Assembly (NCBI GenBank): GCA_023136715.1
Contig: JAGLQT010000212.1
Coordinates: 1 to 16,763 of the forward strand
Length of the DNA stretch: 16,763 nt
Direction: 5' to 3'
DNA from: Gammaproteobacteria bacterium
GTDB lineage: Bacteria > Pseudomonadota > Gammaproteobacteria > SZUA-229
Positions within the stretch are counted from its first letter, which is position 1, and each line of letters starts with the position of its first letter. The notes under the pieces are model-generated. The model did not search any database and was not told the DNA's origin. It saw only the letters and a list, made by a program, of their open reading frames with translations. Below are positions 6,892 to 15,822 of this stretch, in pieces. A program made the translations under genes and the position numbers.

Positions 6892-9800
6892 ATGCATAAG
6901 TGGTTGCGTACTTGCTTTGGTCGTAAGACCGAGGCAGGTGCGTTCGCCTGTGCGCTGATGAAACAGAGTTCAACTCAACACAAAAATGAGACTGGTTGTG
7001 TTGTGAGCGATAAGCAAAACAATACAGCCCGTCTTCCAGTGACTACGAAAACTCGTGGTTACTGGAAGGCGATGTTCTTAAGCCTAATGCTGATGCCAAT
7101 ATCTGTAATGGCGATAACACCACCTGGTACCAATATCAATAACACGGCTACAGCGGAATTTAATACTGGTGGTCCTGCATTAACAATAAACAGTAATACA
7201 GTAACGTTGGCAAGTACGATTATTAGTACGCCTTCAACGGTTACTTTTTATCAGTACGATTCAACAGGTGGTGGTACTGTTAATGAAGAAGTGCCAACAG
7301 AATACGCAACTAGTGGACCACCGGGTGCCGGTTTTGTGGTATCGCCCAATCCAACTATTCCGCTGCCGGCTGTGGGTACAGTTACGCTTGATCCGAATAC
7401 ACTAATATCAATGAATCCGGTTGATTTTTATCATGCGGGTGAACCTGTATTTATTCATCTACAAGATCTTGACCAAAACCTCGATCCAACTATTCAGGAA
7501 ATGATTGTTGTTACTATTATTACATCTATTGGTGATCAGGAAGAATTGATTCTGACTGAGACCGATGTTGATACAGGTGTTTATATTGGCTTCATACAGT
7601 CAACATCGAGTGCAGTCAGTAATTATGATGGCTCCTTGTCAATTGATGCCGATACTCAAATTACCGTTAATTATGTTGATCAATACGATGGCTCTGATGC
7701 AAGCGCTGCTTCAACACTGGTTGAGCCCTATGGTCGCGTCTTCAATAGTGCTGACGGTTCAGTTATTGATGGTATTACGGTTACATTGCTCGATGGTACA
7801 GGTAACCCTGCAACGGTTTATGGTGATGATGGAATTAGTACTTATCCAAACGTAATTACTACCGGCGGTACGGTAACTGATGGTGGTGGCGCAGTTTATA
7901 ACTTCGCAGCAGGAAGTTATCGCTTCCCGATGCTGGCACCGGGTGATTATCAAATTCGTCTGACCGTGCCAGCATCACTACGTGCGCCTTCACTTGAAAC
8001 TATTACCAACTTACAGGTATTACCAACAGCGCCTTATTCTTTAGATGCAAAGGTGTCATTTGGCAATGTCTTCACTCTGCAGCCCGGGCCGTCATTGAAT
8101 GTGGATATACCGGTAGACCCAAGAATTTCATATCTTGTATTGAACAAAACAGCATCACAGGCTCGTGCTTCAATTGGCGATTTTGTTCAATATACACTGA
8201 CGTTGGAAAATATTGACCCTAATGTTGATTCTAATGATATAGATATTATCGACGTTCTGCCGAAAGGTTTCCGTTATCAAATATCATCAGTACGTGTTGA
8301 TGGTGTTGTAGCGGCTGAACCAGTTATTGAATTTAATGGCCGTAACCTGACCTTTAATGTAGCAACATTGACAGCGGGTTCTACAGTTGAAATTAAATAT
8401 GTTGCAGAGGTTGGAGCAGGTGCACCTAATGGTGACGCTGTTAATACAGCGGTTGCGGTTGATGGTTCAAATGTGACCTCGAATACGGCGCAGGTTGCGG
8501 TGGAAATATTTGAAGATTTAATCAAGAGCCACAGTTTTATCGTTGGTAAAGTCATTAATTCGGATTGCGGTGAAGACGATAGAAACCTACCTGGCTTCCC
8601 TGGCGCCAGAATCTACATGGAAGACGGAAGCTATGTGGTCACCGATAAAGAAGGTTTGTATCACTTTGAGGGTGTAACACCGGGTGTGCATGTGGTGCAA
8701 CTGGACACGGAAACGATTCCGGATAACATGGAAATTGTTGCCTGTGAAGAAAATACACGTTTTGCTGGTACCGCTTACTCACAGTTCGTCGATGTTAAAG
8801 GCGGCACCATGTGGCGTGCTAATTTCTATGTTAAGCATAAAGACCCGATCAAAGACATTGCAAATATTTCTTTAGAAAGTGATCTTAATAATGAAGAAAT
8901 TGAATACACGGTAAATCTTTCAAATGGACAAATTCCAGTCACCAATTATCGTTTGATGGTGGTGTTGCCGGAGAATGTTGTTTACATACCAGGCAGCAGT
9001 CATATAGGTACTAATGATGTTGAAGATCCAGCTATAACCGATAATATTCTTGTTTACAGATTGGGCGATTTAAGTAGCGACTGGTCCAGGAAGCTTAAGT
9101 TGCGCGGGCGACTAAGAGATAAGGCGGATGGCGAGCTGGTTACTTCTGCAATGTTTATTCTTAATACTGAAACGGAGAAGAATATTCGATCTCAGGCCGT
9201 AAAAAATAAACTAAACGTTAAACGTAAAAAAGTTGAAAACAGGGATATGGTGTTCCAGGCGCACTTTAAGCGCATGGGTACAGAACTGACAGAAAGAAGC
9301 AAAAAAGCCATACGTTTGATCATCAAGAAATTTAAAGGAGCAGAAGTAAAATTGAATCACGTTATTGGTCACACTGATGGAGACAGAGTGGCCAATCGTA
9401 GCTCATGGTTGTTTAGTTCTAACGATACTTTGTCTATGGGGCGTGCACGCGCTGTGAGTAACTTCCTGGTTCGTGACCTGGGTGTAAATGCCGATACGGT
9501 CAAACTGGAAGGACGTGGTCGAACAGAACCGATTGCAACAAATGCAACGGTCGAAGGCCGCGCGAAAAATAGACGTGCTGAACTTTATATCACGACAAGA
9601 GAGATTATCGACCCTGGCAGTGTTGAATTGACTCAGGATAAAAGTGAAGTGGCCAGTGCCGAGTTAACAGGTCAGCCGATTTATGACCTCGACAAAAAAT
9701 ATAATCCTGTACCAGAAATGGACCAGTCAACGATTAAAGATTTTGATGAGTACTGGATTAAAACGGCTGAACCGGGTACTGAGTGGTTGATGCCAGCAAC

Positions 9801-12800
9801 AGATAGTTCACCTGCGATACCAGCAGTTAATTTGGCGGTTAAATATAACCCTGCTGATAAGTACGAACTGTTACAAGATGGCGAACCAGTTAACCCATTA
9901 TTTAACTTCGGCACCATTAAAAACAAAGCTTCAACGGTAGCAAGAGTTTACTGGCAGGGTGTACATCTTAAAGAGGGTGAGAATAAATTTGAATTTGTTG
10001 TTAAGGATAAGGACGGTGTCGAAAAGCAGCGTTTAACGCGTATTGTGACAGATTCGGGGTACCCTGTTCGTGCTGAACTGGCTGAAGAATATTCAAGGCT
10101 CGTTGCTGATGGAACATACTCTCCAGTTATAGCCCTACGTTTTTATGATAAGGATGATTACATAGTTAAACCCGGTTCGCTTATTAAGTATGAAGTTAAT
10201 GCACCTTATATTACTAAGCAGGAAGTTGAAGCATTAGATGATAATCGTCTGCAGGGGCTTGATCGTAAGATGCCAGAAGTTAGTGTAGGTGCTGATGGTG
10301 TTGCATTAATTGAGCTTGAGCCTACTACCGAGTCTGGCAAAATAATCATTAATTTACCCTTCTCGACAAATAAAGATTTCAAGATAGAGTCCTGGTTACA
10401 GCCTGATTTACGCGACTGGATTCTGGTTGGTCTGGCAGAGGGTACAGTTGGATATAACAAGCTAAGTGGAAACATGCAGGGCTTAACTGAAGCCGATCAG
10501 GAAGATGCTACTTACAGTGATGGGCGTGTTGCTTTCTTTGCTAAAGGCAAGGTGAAAGGTAGCTGGTTACTGACTACGTCTTATGATTCTAAGAAAGGTG
10601 AGTACGAGAATGATAATCGCGTTAATCAATTAATTGATCCAGATACTTATTACACTATTTATGGTGATGGTACTAACCAGCGCTACGATGCTTCCAGTTC
10701 AGAAAAATTATATTTGAAAGTGGAACGCGAGCAGTTCTATGCATTGTATGGTGATTTTGATTCAGGTATGAACGTGACTGAATTATCAAACTTCAGTCGT
10801 CGCATGACCGGTGTTAAGTCAGAGATGGATGCAGGTGCATTTAGCTATACCGCCTTCGCTGCTGAGAATAAGTATAACTTTATCAAAGATGAAATCCAGG
10901 GTGACGGCACCTCCGGTTTATACGGTTTCACTAATCAGGATCTTATAATCAATAGTGAAAAAATCATCATTGAAATCAGGGATCGTTTCCGCAGCGAAGT
11001 GATTATTGATTCAAAAACATTGATTCGTCATATCGACTACAACATTGATTATCAGGAAGGCACGATTTATTTCCGTGAGCCAATACTGAGTCGAGATGGA
11101 AACTTTAATCCGATTTATATTGTTGCTGATTATGAAGTTGAATCTCCTGTTAAAGGAGATGTGACTGCTGGTGCTCGGGCAGCCGTGAAATTGATGGATG
11201 ATGCTCTGGAAGTGGGTGCAACAGTAGTGCATGACGGAAGTTATGCAGCAGAGTCTGATCTGGTTGGCGTAGATGCAAAACTTGAAATTAGTGATAAGAC
11301 CAAGCTGAAATTTGAAGCGGCGAGCACTGATGGTGATAATGCCGGTGTTGCTGTTTCCGGTAATGCCATGCTGGCAGAAATTGAGCACAAAGGTGAAAAT
11401 CTTCAAGGTCGCGTTTATGCCAAGCAACAGGATGCTGATTTCGGATTGGGTCAGCAGTCAGCTACGCAAACAGGTACCCGCAAACTGGGTGCTGAAGGTC
11501 GTTACAAGCTAACAGAAAAAACATCAGTAGATGCGCTGGCGTATCGTGAAGAGAATCTGAACACTCAGGCTGAACGAAATGTAACCGAGGCCAATGTTAC
11601 ATATAACGATAAGGCTTATACCTTGTCAGCCGGTGCGCGTCTGGCACGGGATACCGATAGCACAGGCCAGGCCCAGGATTCTGATTTGTTGTTACTGGGC
11701 GCGACTACAAGATTGTTTGATAACAAGTTGAGTCTACGTGCAAATAGTGAAACCGCACTGGCTTCCGCAAACGATAGCAGCGATTATCCTTCACGGTATA
11801 TTGTTGGTGCTGACTACGCCTTAACTTCAACCATTGAATTGTTTGCAGAAAATGAATGGACCATGGGTGATGCGCAAGATACTGAAATGACTAGCATGGG
11901 TCTACGAGCAGCGCCGTGGAAAGGTGCGAATTTACAGTCTTCTGTAACTCAAGATTCACAGGAAAATGGCGAGCGCACATTTGCCAGCATGGGCTTAACG
12001 CAGGGCTTTGATATTTCAGAACACTGGTCTGCAGATCTTGCTTTAGATAAATCCAAAACCATTCGTGAACCGGGTGCCGTACCACTTAATAATAATGTGC
12101 CGATTGCACAGGGCACCGCTAATGATGACTTTACAGCAGTGTCTACAGGTTTAACTTATAAAGCGGATACTTACACAGTAGTAACAAGGCTGGAAACACG
12201 AAATGCTGAAACAGCAAATAAAGTTGGAGCCATCATCAATTGGGAGCGTAAATTAATTGATGGTGTGGCTTATGCACTGGGTACTCAATTATTTGATACT
12301 GACCGTGCAGACGGTTCATCTTCAATCGATGCTGATATTCGTTTATCGCTTGGTTATCGTCCAAACAGTTCCAACTGGATTACCCTGGATCGTCTGGAAT
12401 ATAAACTGGATGAAGAAGAGAGTGCTCTGGGAAGCACAACACGTCAACGTAAGTTGGTTAATAATTTTGTGACTAACTACAAGCCTGATCATGAAAACCA
12501 GTTAGCCATTAACTATGGTGTGAAATATGTCATTGATAGTTTTGATGGTGACGAATACAACGGTATGACTCATCTGCTGGGAACGGAGTATCGTCATGAC
12601 TTCACCAAAGTCATTGACTTTGGTTTACATGCGCACACCTTATATAGTGCGAACTCGAACAACTACCTGTATTCAAGCGGCCTGTCGGTTGGTTTCCAGC
12701 TGGCCAGAAATATCTGGCTGAGTCTCGGCTACAATCTTGATGGTTTTGATGATCGAGACTTCTCATCGGCCGGTTATACTGCCCAGGGTCCCTATCTCCA

Positions 12801-12858
12801 GTTCCGCATGAAGTTTGACCAGAATACTGGTGGCGAAATTATGAACTGGTTGAACTAG
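6892..12858 (+). CDS. Giant DUF11/SdrD-B/OmpA-domain protein with C-terminal barrel-like region
   Basis: About 1988 residues from ATG 6892. The start is uncertain: TTG 6880, ATG 6958 and GTG 7003 are in frame, and none has a good Shine-Dalgarno. The export signal is the hydrophobic run at residues about 61-74 (MFLSLMLMPISVMA), so the later starts give a more normal signal peptide. The mature N-terminus GTNINNTATAEF matches the secreted neighbours. A beta-sandwich-like module (about 175-280, with DLDQNLDP and ETDVDTGVY) and a carboxypeptidase-regulatory-like module (about 283-390) follow, then a DUF11 repeat (about 414-540, YLVLNKTASQ) and an SdrD-B-like module (about 550-650). An OmpA-C domain (about 786-903) has HTDG, GRARAV and NRRAEL in the places of the peptidoglycan-binding Asp and Arg. 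From about residue 1168 (DWILVGLAEGT) to the end the sequence has the alternating, aromatic-rich pattern of an outer-membrane barrel, with RDRFRSEVI and FREPILSRDG blocks. It is likely an outer-membrane anchor tied to the cell wall; export of the small neighbours is a guess. Confidence 0.85.
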   Translation: MHKWLRTCFGRKTEAGAFACALMKQSSTQHKNETGCVVSDKQNNTARLPVTTKTRGYWKAMFLSLMLMPISVMAITPPGTNINNTATAEFNTGGPALTINSNTVTLASTIISTPSTVTFYQYDSTGGGTVNEEVPTEYATSGPPGAGFVVSPNPTIPLPAVGTVTLDPNTLISMNPVDFYHAGEPVFIHLQDLDQNLDPTIQEMIVVTIITSIGDQEELILTETDVDTGVYIGFIQSTSSAVSNYDGSLSIDADTQITVNYVDQYDGSDASAASTLVEPYGRVFNSADGSVIDGITVTLLDGTGNPATVYGDDGISTYPNVITTGGTVTDGGGAVYNFAAGSYRFPMLAPGDYQIRLTVPASLRAPSLETITNLQVLPTAPYSLDAKVSFGNVFTLQPGPSLNVDIPVDPRISYLVLNKTASQARASIGDFVQYTLTLENIDPNVDSNDIDIIDVLPKGFRYQISSVRVDGVVAAEPVIEFNGRNLTFNVATLTAGSTVEIKYVAEVGAGAPNGDAVNTAVAVDGSNVTSNTAQVAVEIFEDLIKSHSFIVGKVINSDCGEDDRNLPGFPGARIYMEDGSYVVTDKEGLYHFEGVTPGVHVVQLDTETIPDNMEIVACEENTRFAGTAYSQFVDVKGGTMWRANFYVKHKDPIKDIANISLESDLNNEEIEYTVNLSNGQIPVTNYRLMVVLPENVVYIPGSSHIGTNDVEDPAITDNILVYRLGDLSSDWSRKLKLRGRLRDKADGELVTSAMFILNTETEKNIRSQAVKNKLNVKRKKVENRDMVFQAHFKRMGTELTERSKKAIRLIIKKFKGAEVKLNHVIGHTDGDRVANRSSWLFSSNDTLSMGRARAVSNFLVRDLGVNADTVKLEGRGRTEPIATNATVEGRAKNRRAELYITTREIIDPGSVELTQDKSEVASAELTGQPIYDLDKKYNPVPEMDQSTIKDFDEYWIKTAEPGTEWLMPATDSSPAIPAVNLAVKYNPADKYELLQDGEPVNPLFNFGTIKNKASTVARVYWQGVHLKEGENKFEFVVKDKDGVEKQRLTRIVTDSGYPVRAELAEEYSRLVADGTYSPVIALRFYDKDDYIVKPGSLIKYEVNAPYITKQEVEALDDNRLQGLDRKMPEVSVGADGVALIELEPTTESGKIIINLPFSTNKDFKIESWLQPDLRDWILVGLAEGTVGYNKLSGNMQGLTEADQEDATYSDGRVAFFAKGKVKGSWLLTTSYDSKKGEYENDNRVNQLIDPDTYYTIYGDGTNQRYDASSSEKLYLKVEREQFYALYGDFDSGMNVTELSNFSRRMTGVKSEMDAGAFSYTAFAAENKYNFIKDEIQGDGTSGLYGFTNQDLIINSEKIIIEIRDRFRSEVIIDSKTLIRHIDYNIDYQEGTIYFREPILSRDGNFNPIYIVADYEVESPVKGDVTAGARAAVKLMDDALEVGATVVHDGSYAAESDLVGVDAKLEISDKTKLKFEAASTDGDNAGVAVSGNAMLAEIEHKGENLQGRVYAKQQDADFGLGQQSATQTGTRKLGAEGRYKLTEKTSVDALAYREENLNTQAERNVTEANVTYNDKAYTLSAGARLARDTDSTGQAQDSDLLLLGATTRLFDNKLSLRANSETALASANDSSDYPSRYIVGADYALTSTIELFAENEWTMGDAQDTEMTSMGLRAAPWKGANLQSSVTQDSQENGERTFASMGLTQGFDISEHWSADLALDKSKTIREPGAVPLNNNVPIAQGTANDDFTAVSTGLTYKADTYTVVTRLETRNAETANKVGAIINWERKLIDGVAYALGTQLFDTDRADGSSSIDADIRLSLGYRPNSSNWITLDRLEYKLDEEESALGSTTRQRKLVNNFVTNYKPDHENQLAINYGVKYVIDSFDGDEYNGMTHLLGTEYRHDFTKVIDFGLHAHTLYSANSNNYLYSSGLSVGFQLARNIWLSLGYNLDGFDDRDFSSAGYTAQGPYLQFRMKFDQNTGGEIMNWLN
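6906..6943 (+). ncRNA. 17-bp RNA hairpin with GUAA tetraloop at the 5' end of the giant gene
   Basis: Bases 6906-6922 (GCGTACTTGCTTTGGTC) pair without a bulge with 6927-6943 (GACCGAGGCAGGTGCGT) around the GNRA-type loop GTAA. Five of the 17 pairs are G-U, which pair in plus-strand RNA but would be A-C mismatches in the antisense transcript, so the structure points to plus-strand RNA. An alternative smaller hairpin, CAGGTG (6935-6940) with CGCCTG (6945-6950), uses the same bases, so two mutually exclusive folds exist. It lies in the leader if translation starts at 6958 or later, or inside the first codons if it starts at 6892. Class unknown; possibly a regulatory leader, processing site or protein-binding site. 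Confidence 0.5.
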
Positions 12859-12946
12859 CTTAAGGCCGTTCTGTCAGTATCTGGTAATGCGGCTTCTAGA
12901 GCCTTAATATAGTCCGTTCTTATACCTTATATATAGTGTCAAATAA
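12859..12946 (+). promoter_or_regulatory. Gap before mutL with candidate promoter
   Basis: TTAATA (12904-12909) and TATATA (12928-12933) are 18 bases apart and would start transcription only a few bases before the mutL ATG at 12947, which has no Shine-Dalgarno. That fits a near-leaderless mutL message, but both boxes are weak. The gap also holds an inverted pair, TTAAGGC (12860-12866) and GCCTTAA (12901-12907), with no T run after it. Confidence 0.3.
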
Positions 12947-14752
12947 ATGAATCGCAGAATTCAGGCCATGCCTACCCAATTGGTCAACCAGATTGCCGCC
13001 GGTGAAGTGGTCGAACGCCCGGCCTCAGTGGTCAAAGAATTGCTGGAAAATAGCCTGGATGCACAGGCCACCAGAATAGAAATTGATGTCGAGCAGGGCG
13101 GTGTTAAATCTATACGCATTCGTGACAATGGTCACGGCATTCATAAAGACGATCTCACACTTTCCCTGTCACCTCATGCCACCAGTAAAATTCATAGCAT
13201 TGAAGAACTGGAAAATGTGAGCAGCCTGGGTTTTCGAGGTGAAGCTCTGCCCAGTATTGCTTCGGTCAGTCACCTGAGTTTGAAATCAAAATGGCAGGAT
13301 GCCACCGAAGCCTGGCAGGTTCAATCTAGCAACAGTAATGATTTTGATATCAATCCTGTGGCGCTGAATGAAGGCACCACCATCGAAGTTAAAGACCTGT
13401 TCTTTAACGTGCCGGCGCGTCGTAAGTTTCTACGAACAGAGAAAACCGAGTTCAACCATCTTGATGATGTAATTAAAAAAATCGCCCTCAGTCGATTTGA
13501 TGTGGATATTACGCTACGTCATAATCAACGGCCAATCAGGCAGTTACGCGCCGCCAGAGACCGTCTACAGCAGGAAAAACGTATTGCTGAGGTCTTTGGC
13601 CCAGCCTTTATTGAACAGGCTTTACACATGGATTTTTCCATTGATGGCTTTCGTTTGTGGGGCTGGGTAGGCTTGCCAACTTTCTCACGCAGCCAGGCTG
13701 ACATGCAGTATTTTTATGTCAATGGCCGTATCGTTCGGGATAAGGTTGTCAGCCATGCGATTCGTCAGGCCTATCAGGATGTTCTGTTTCATGGCCGTCA
13801 TCCTGCCTATGTTTTATTCTTTGAAATTGAACCTTCTGCAGTTGATGTGAACGCGCACCCTGGTAAACATGAAGTCCGATTCCGGCAAAGTCGTTCGGTG
13901 CATGACTTCCTGTTTCGAGCCATCCACAAGTCTCTGGCTGACACGCGCCCAGCAGACGACGGTGCGCATAATATTAGTAACTTTAATAACCTGGAAGGTT
14001 CGGATAATGCACAGGCAATGCCATCATATCAGGGCAGGTATGGCTCAAATCAGCCGGGTGTTATTCGTTCACAGAGTGCATTGTCACTGGCGGTGGCGGA
14101 GCAATCACGCGCTTATCAATCATTGATTTCGGATACAGCCGTTCCAAATGAACAAGATGAAACTGAATTTCCACCACTCGGTTACGCTAGGGCACAAATA
14201 CACGGTGTTTACGTGCTGGCTGAAAATAAAGAAGGTATGGTACTGGTTGATATGCACGCGGCACATGAACGTATTACCTACGAACGATTGAAGCAGGCAC
14301 GCGCCGATACAGGTATTGCTGCGCAACCGTTGCTGGTGCCGGTTTCGATGGCGGTTAGCGAAAAAGAAGCCAGCAGTGCAGAAGAACATAGTGATATTTT
14401 TTCTGGTCTTGGTTTTGAACTGGATCGCACCGCCCCTGAAGCGCTGCGTATCAGGCAACTTCCAGTGATGCTGGCAAATGCCGATGCCGAACAGCTGGTG
14501 CGAGATGTGTTATCCGATTTAATTCGACACGGCAGCAGTACCCGCATCAAAGAAGCCATGAATGAAGTTCTGGGCACTATGGCCTGCCATGGCTCAATTC
14601 GCGCCAACCGAAAGTTAACCATCCCCGAAATGAATACTTTACTGCGTGATATGGAAGCAACTGAGCGCAGTGGCCAGTGTAATCATGGACGCCCCACCTG
14701 GATGCAGCTCACTATGGCAGAGCTGGACAAACTCTTTATGAGGGGGCAGTAA
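12947..14752 (+). CDS. mutL: DNA mismatch repair protein MutL, endonuclease type
   Basis: A 601-residue mismatch-repair matchmaker linking MutS to downstream strand removal. The N-terminal GHKL ATPase is complete: ELLENSLDA (from residue 31) with the Mg-binding residues, DNGHGI, ATSKI, LGFRGEAL and NVPARRKFL. After a variable linker (about 330-400) the C-terminal dimerisation domain carries DMHAAHERITYE (residues 435-446), a variant of the DQHA(X)2E(X)4E metal-binding motif of nicking MutLs, together with ACHGSIR (from 546) and CNHGRP (from 578). E. coli MutL lacks these and relies on MutH, so this protein probably makes the strand nick itself, as in Pseudomonas. ATG 12947 matches the usual RRIQAMPTQLVNQIAAGEVV opening; no clear Shine-Dalgarno precedes it. 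Its TAA overlaps the miaA ATG by one base (TAATG), so the two are translationally coupled. Confidence 0.97.
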   Translation: MNRRIQAMPTQLVNQIAAGEVVERPASVVKELLENSLDAQATRIEIDVEQGGVKSIRIRDNGHGIHKDDLTLSLSPHATSKIHSIEELENVSSLGFRGEALPSIASVSHLSLKSKWQDATEAWQVQSSNSNDFDINPVALNEGTTIEVKDLFFNVPARRKFLRTEKTEFNHLDDVIKKIALSRFDVDITLRHNQRPIRQLRAARDRLQQEKRIAEVFGPAFIEQALHMDFSIDGFRLWGWVGLPTFSRSQADMQYFYVNGRIVRDKVVSHAIRQAYQDVLFHGRHPAYVLFFEIEPSAVDVNAHPGKHEVRFRQSRSVHDFLFRAIHKSLADTRPADDGAHNISNFNNLEGSDNAQAMPSYQGRYGSNQPGVIRSQSALSLAVAEQSRAYQSLISDTAVPNEQDETEFPPLGYARAQIHGVYVLAENKEGMVLVDMHAAHERITYERLKQARADTGIAAQPLLVPVSMAVSEKEASSAEEHSDIFSGLGFELDRTAPEALRIRQLPVMLANADAEQLVRDVLSDLIRHGSSTRIKEAMNEVLGTMACHGSIRANRKLTIPEMNTLLRDMEATERSGQCNHGRPTWMQLTMAELDKLFMRGQ

Positions 14753-15711
14753 TGGAGGAACTTATAATTCAGGCGGGTGATCGTGAGGATGCCCCTTTTG
14801 CCGTGTTCATCATGGGCCCTACTGCCACGGGCAAAACTGACTTAGCCATCGCCTGTGCAGAACAATTCGATATGGATATTATTAGTGTCGATTCCGCCCT
14901 GGTCTATCGCGATATGGACATTGGTACTGCCAAGCCCGATGTGGCAACTTTACTACGTGTCCCGCACAAGCTGGTCGATATCATCGATCCAGCTGAATCT
15001 TATTCAGCCGGTCGCTTCCGTGAAGAAGCACTACTGGAAATGGAGAGCAGCACAGCGGCGGGAAAAGTGCCTTGTCTGGCCGGTGGTACCATGCTGTATT
15101 TCAATACCCTGCAAAAAGGTATCGCCAATCTGCCCGATACTAATCCTGAAATTCGCCAGCGATTACTCGATGAAGCAGAGCAAAAAGGCATCGAGAGCAT
15201 GCATGCTCGACTGGCTGAGGTCGATCCTGAATCCGCTCAGCGATTACACCCGAATGATCCACAGAGAGTCCTAAGGGCGCTGGAAGTGTTTGAAATATCA
15301 GGAAAAACTCTAACGGCACATTGGGCTGAGCAAAGTAAACATGTATTGCCTTATCATGTTATTAAGCTCGCCTTAGTGCCGCCAGACCGGATTGAATTGC
15401 GTAAGCGTATAGAGCAGCGTTTTGATGCCATGCTGGTAGGTGGGCTGATTGATGAAGTCAGGTCATTCTACCAACGTGGCGATTTATCCCTGGAAATGCC
15501 CTCCATGAGAGCGGTTGGTTACCGTCAGGTGTGGATGTACTTAACCGGGCAATATGATTACGACACCATGCGTGAAAAAGCCATTACCGCCACCGCGCAA
15601 CTGGCGAAAAGGCAAATGACCTGGCTACGTAGTGAAGAAGATTGTAATTTTATTAACCCAGAAACACTAAATGTTGGGAAAGTACTGAAAAATCTCAAAT
15701 TTTTACTATGA
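14752..15711 (+). CDS. miaA: tRNA dimethylallyltransferase (tRNA A37 isopentenyltransferase)
   Basis: A 319-residue cytosolic enzyme that moves the dimethylallyl group from DMAPP to N6 of A37 in tRNAs reading UNN codons, the first step toward ms2i6A. The P-loop is GPTATGKT (residues 22-29), followed by DSALVYRDMDIGTAKP with the catalytic Asp, PHKLVDIIDP, the SYSAGRF segment, GGTMLYF and DPQRVLRALEV. It is close to the usual length of about 316. The first 16 residues before FAVFIMGPT are slightly longer than in many homologues, but ATG 14752 has a strong Shine-Dalgarno (GAGGGGGC) and overlaps the mutL stop, supporting this start. It is followed, as in relatives, by hfq. Nothing looks damaged. 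Confidence 0.97.
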   Translation: MEELIIQAGDREDAPFAVFIMGPTATGKTDLAIACAEQFDMDIISVDSALVYRDMDIGTAKPDVATLLRVPHKLVDIIDPAESYSAGRFREEALLEMESSTAAGKVPCLAGGTMLYFNTLQKGIANLPDTNPEIRQRLLDEAEQKGIESMHARLAEVDPESAQRLHPNDPQRVLRALEVFEISGKTLTAHWAEQSKHVLPYHVIKLALVPPDRIELRKRIEQRFDAMLVGGLIDEVRSFYQRGDLSLEMPSMRAVGYRQVWMYLTGQYDYDTMREKAITATAQLAKRQMTWLRSEEDCNFINPETLNVGKVLKNLKFLL

Positions 15712-15822
15712 TTGGGTGAGGAAAACATCAGTCCACGACGTCACGAGCGTTTTGGCTTATAGAAAATTGATGATGTAGCCGATAATAAATAATAATAAAT
15801 AGTAAATAACGGGAGTAGAAAA

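Noticed and set aside
11011..11427. Minus-strand open frame of 138 codons inside the giant gene
   Set aside because: Antisense shadow of conserved barrel-like coding sequence; Cys/Ile/Asn-rich with no family resemblance.
12860..12907. Terminator after the giant gene from TTAAGGC/GCCTTAA
   Set aside because: The arms are 34 bases apart, the stem is short and no T run follows, so it is not a convincing intrinsic terminator.
988..12946. Integration by an identifiable mobile element
   Set aside because: No transposase, integrase, tRNA or convincing flanking direct repeat was found; the short TAGCTAG/CTAGCTT similarity near 988-1000 and 12855-12862 is too small to count.
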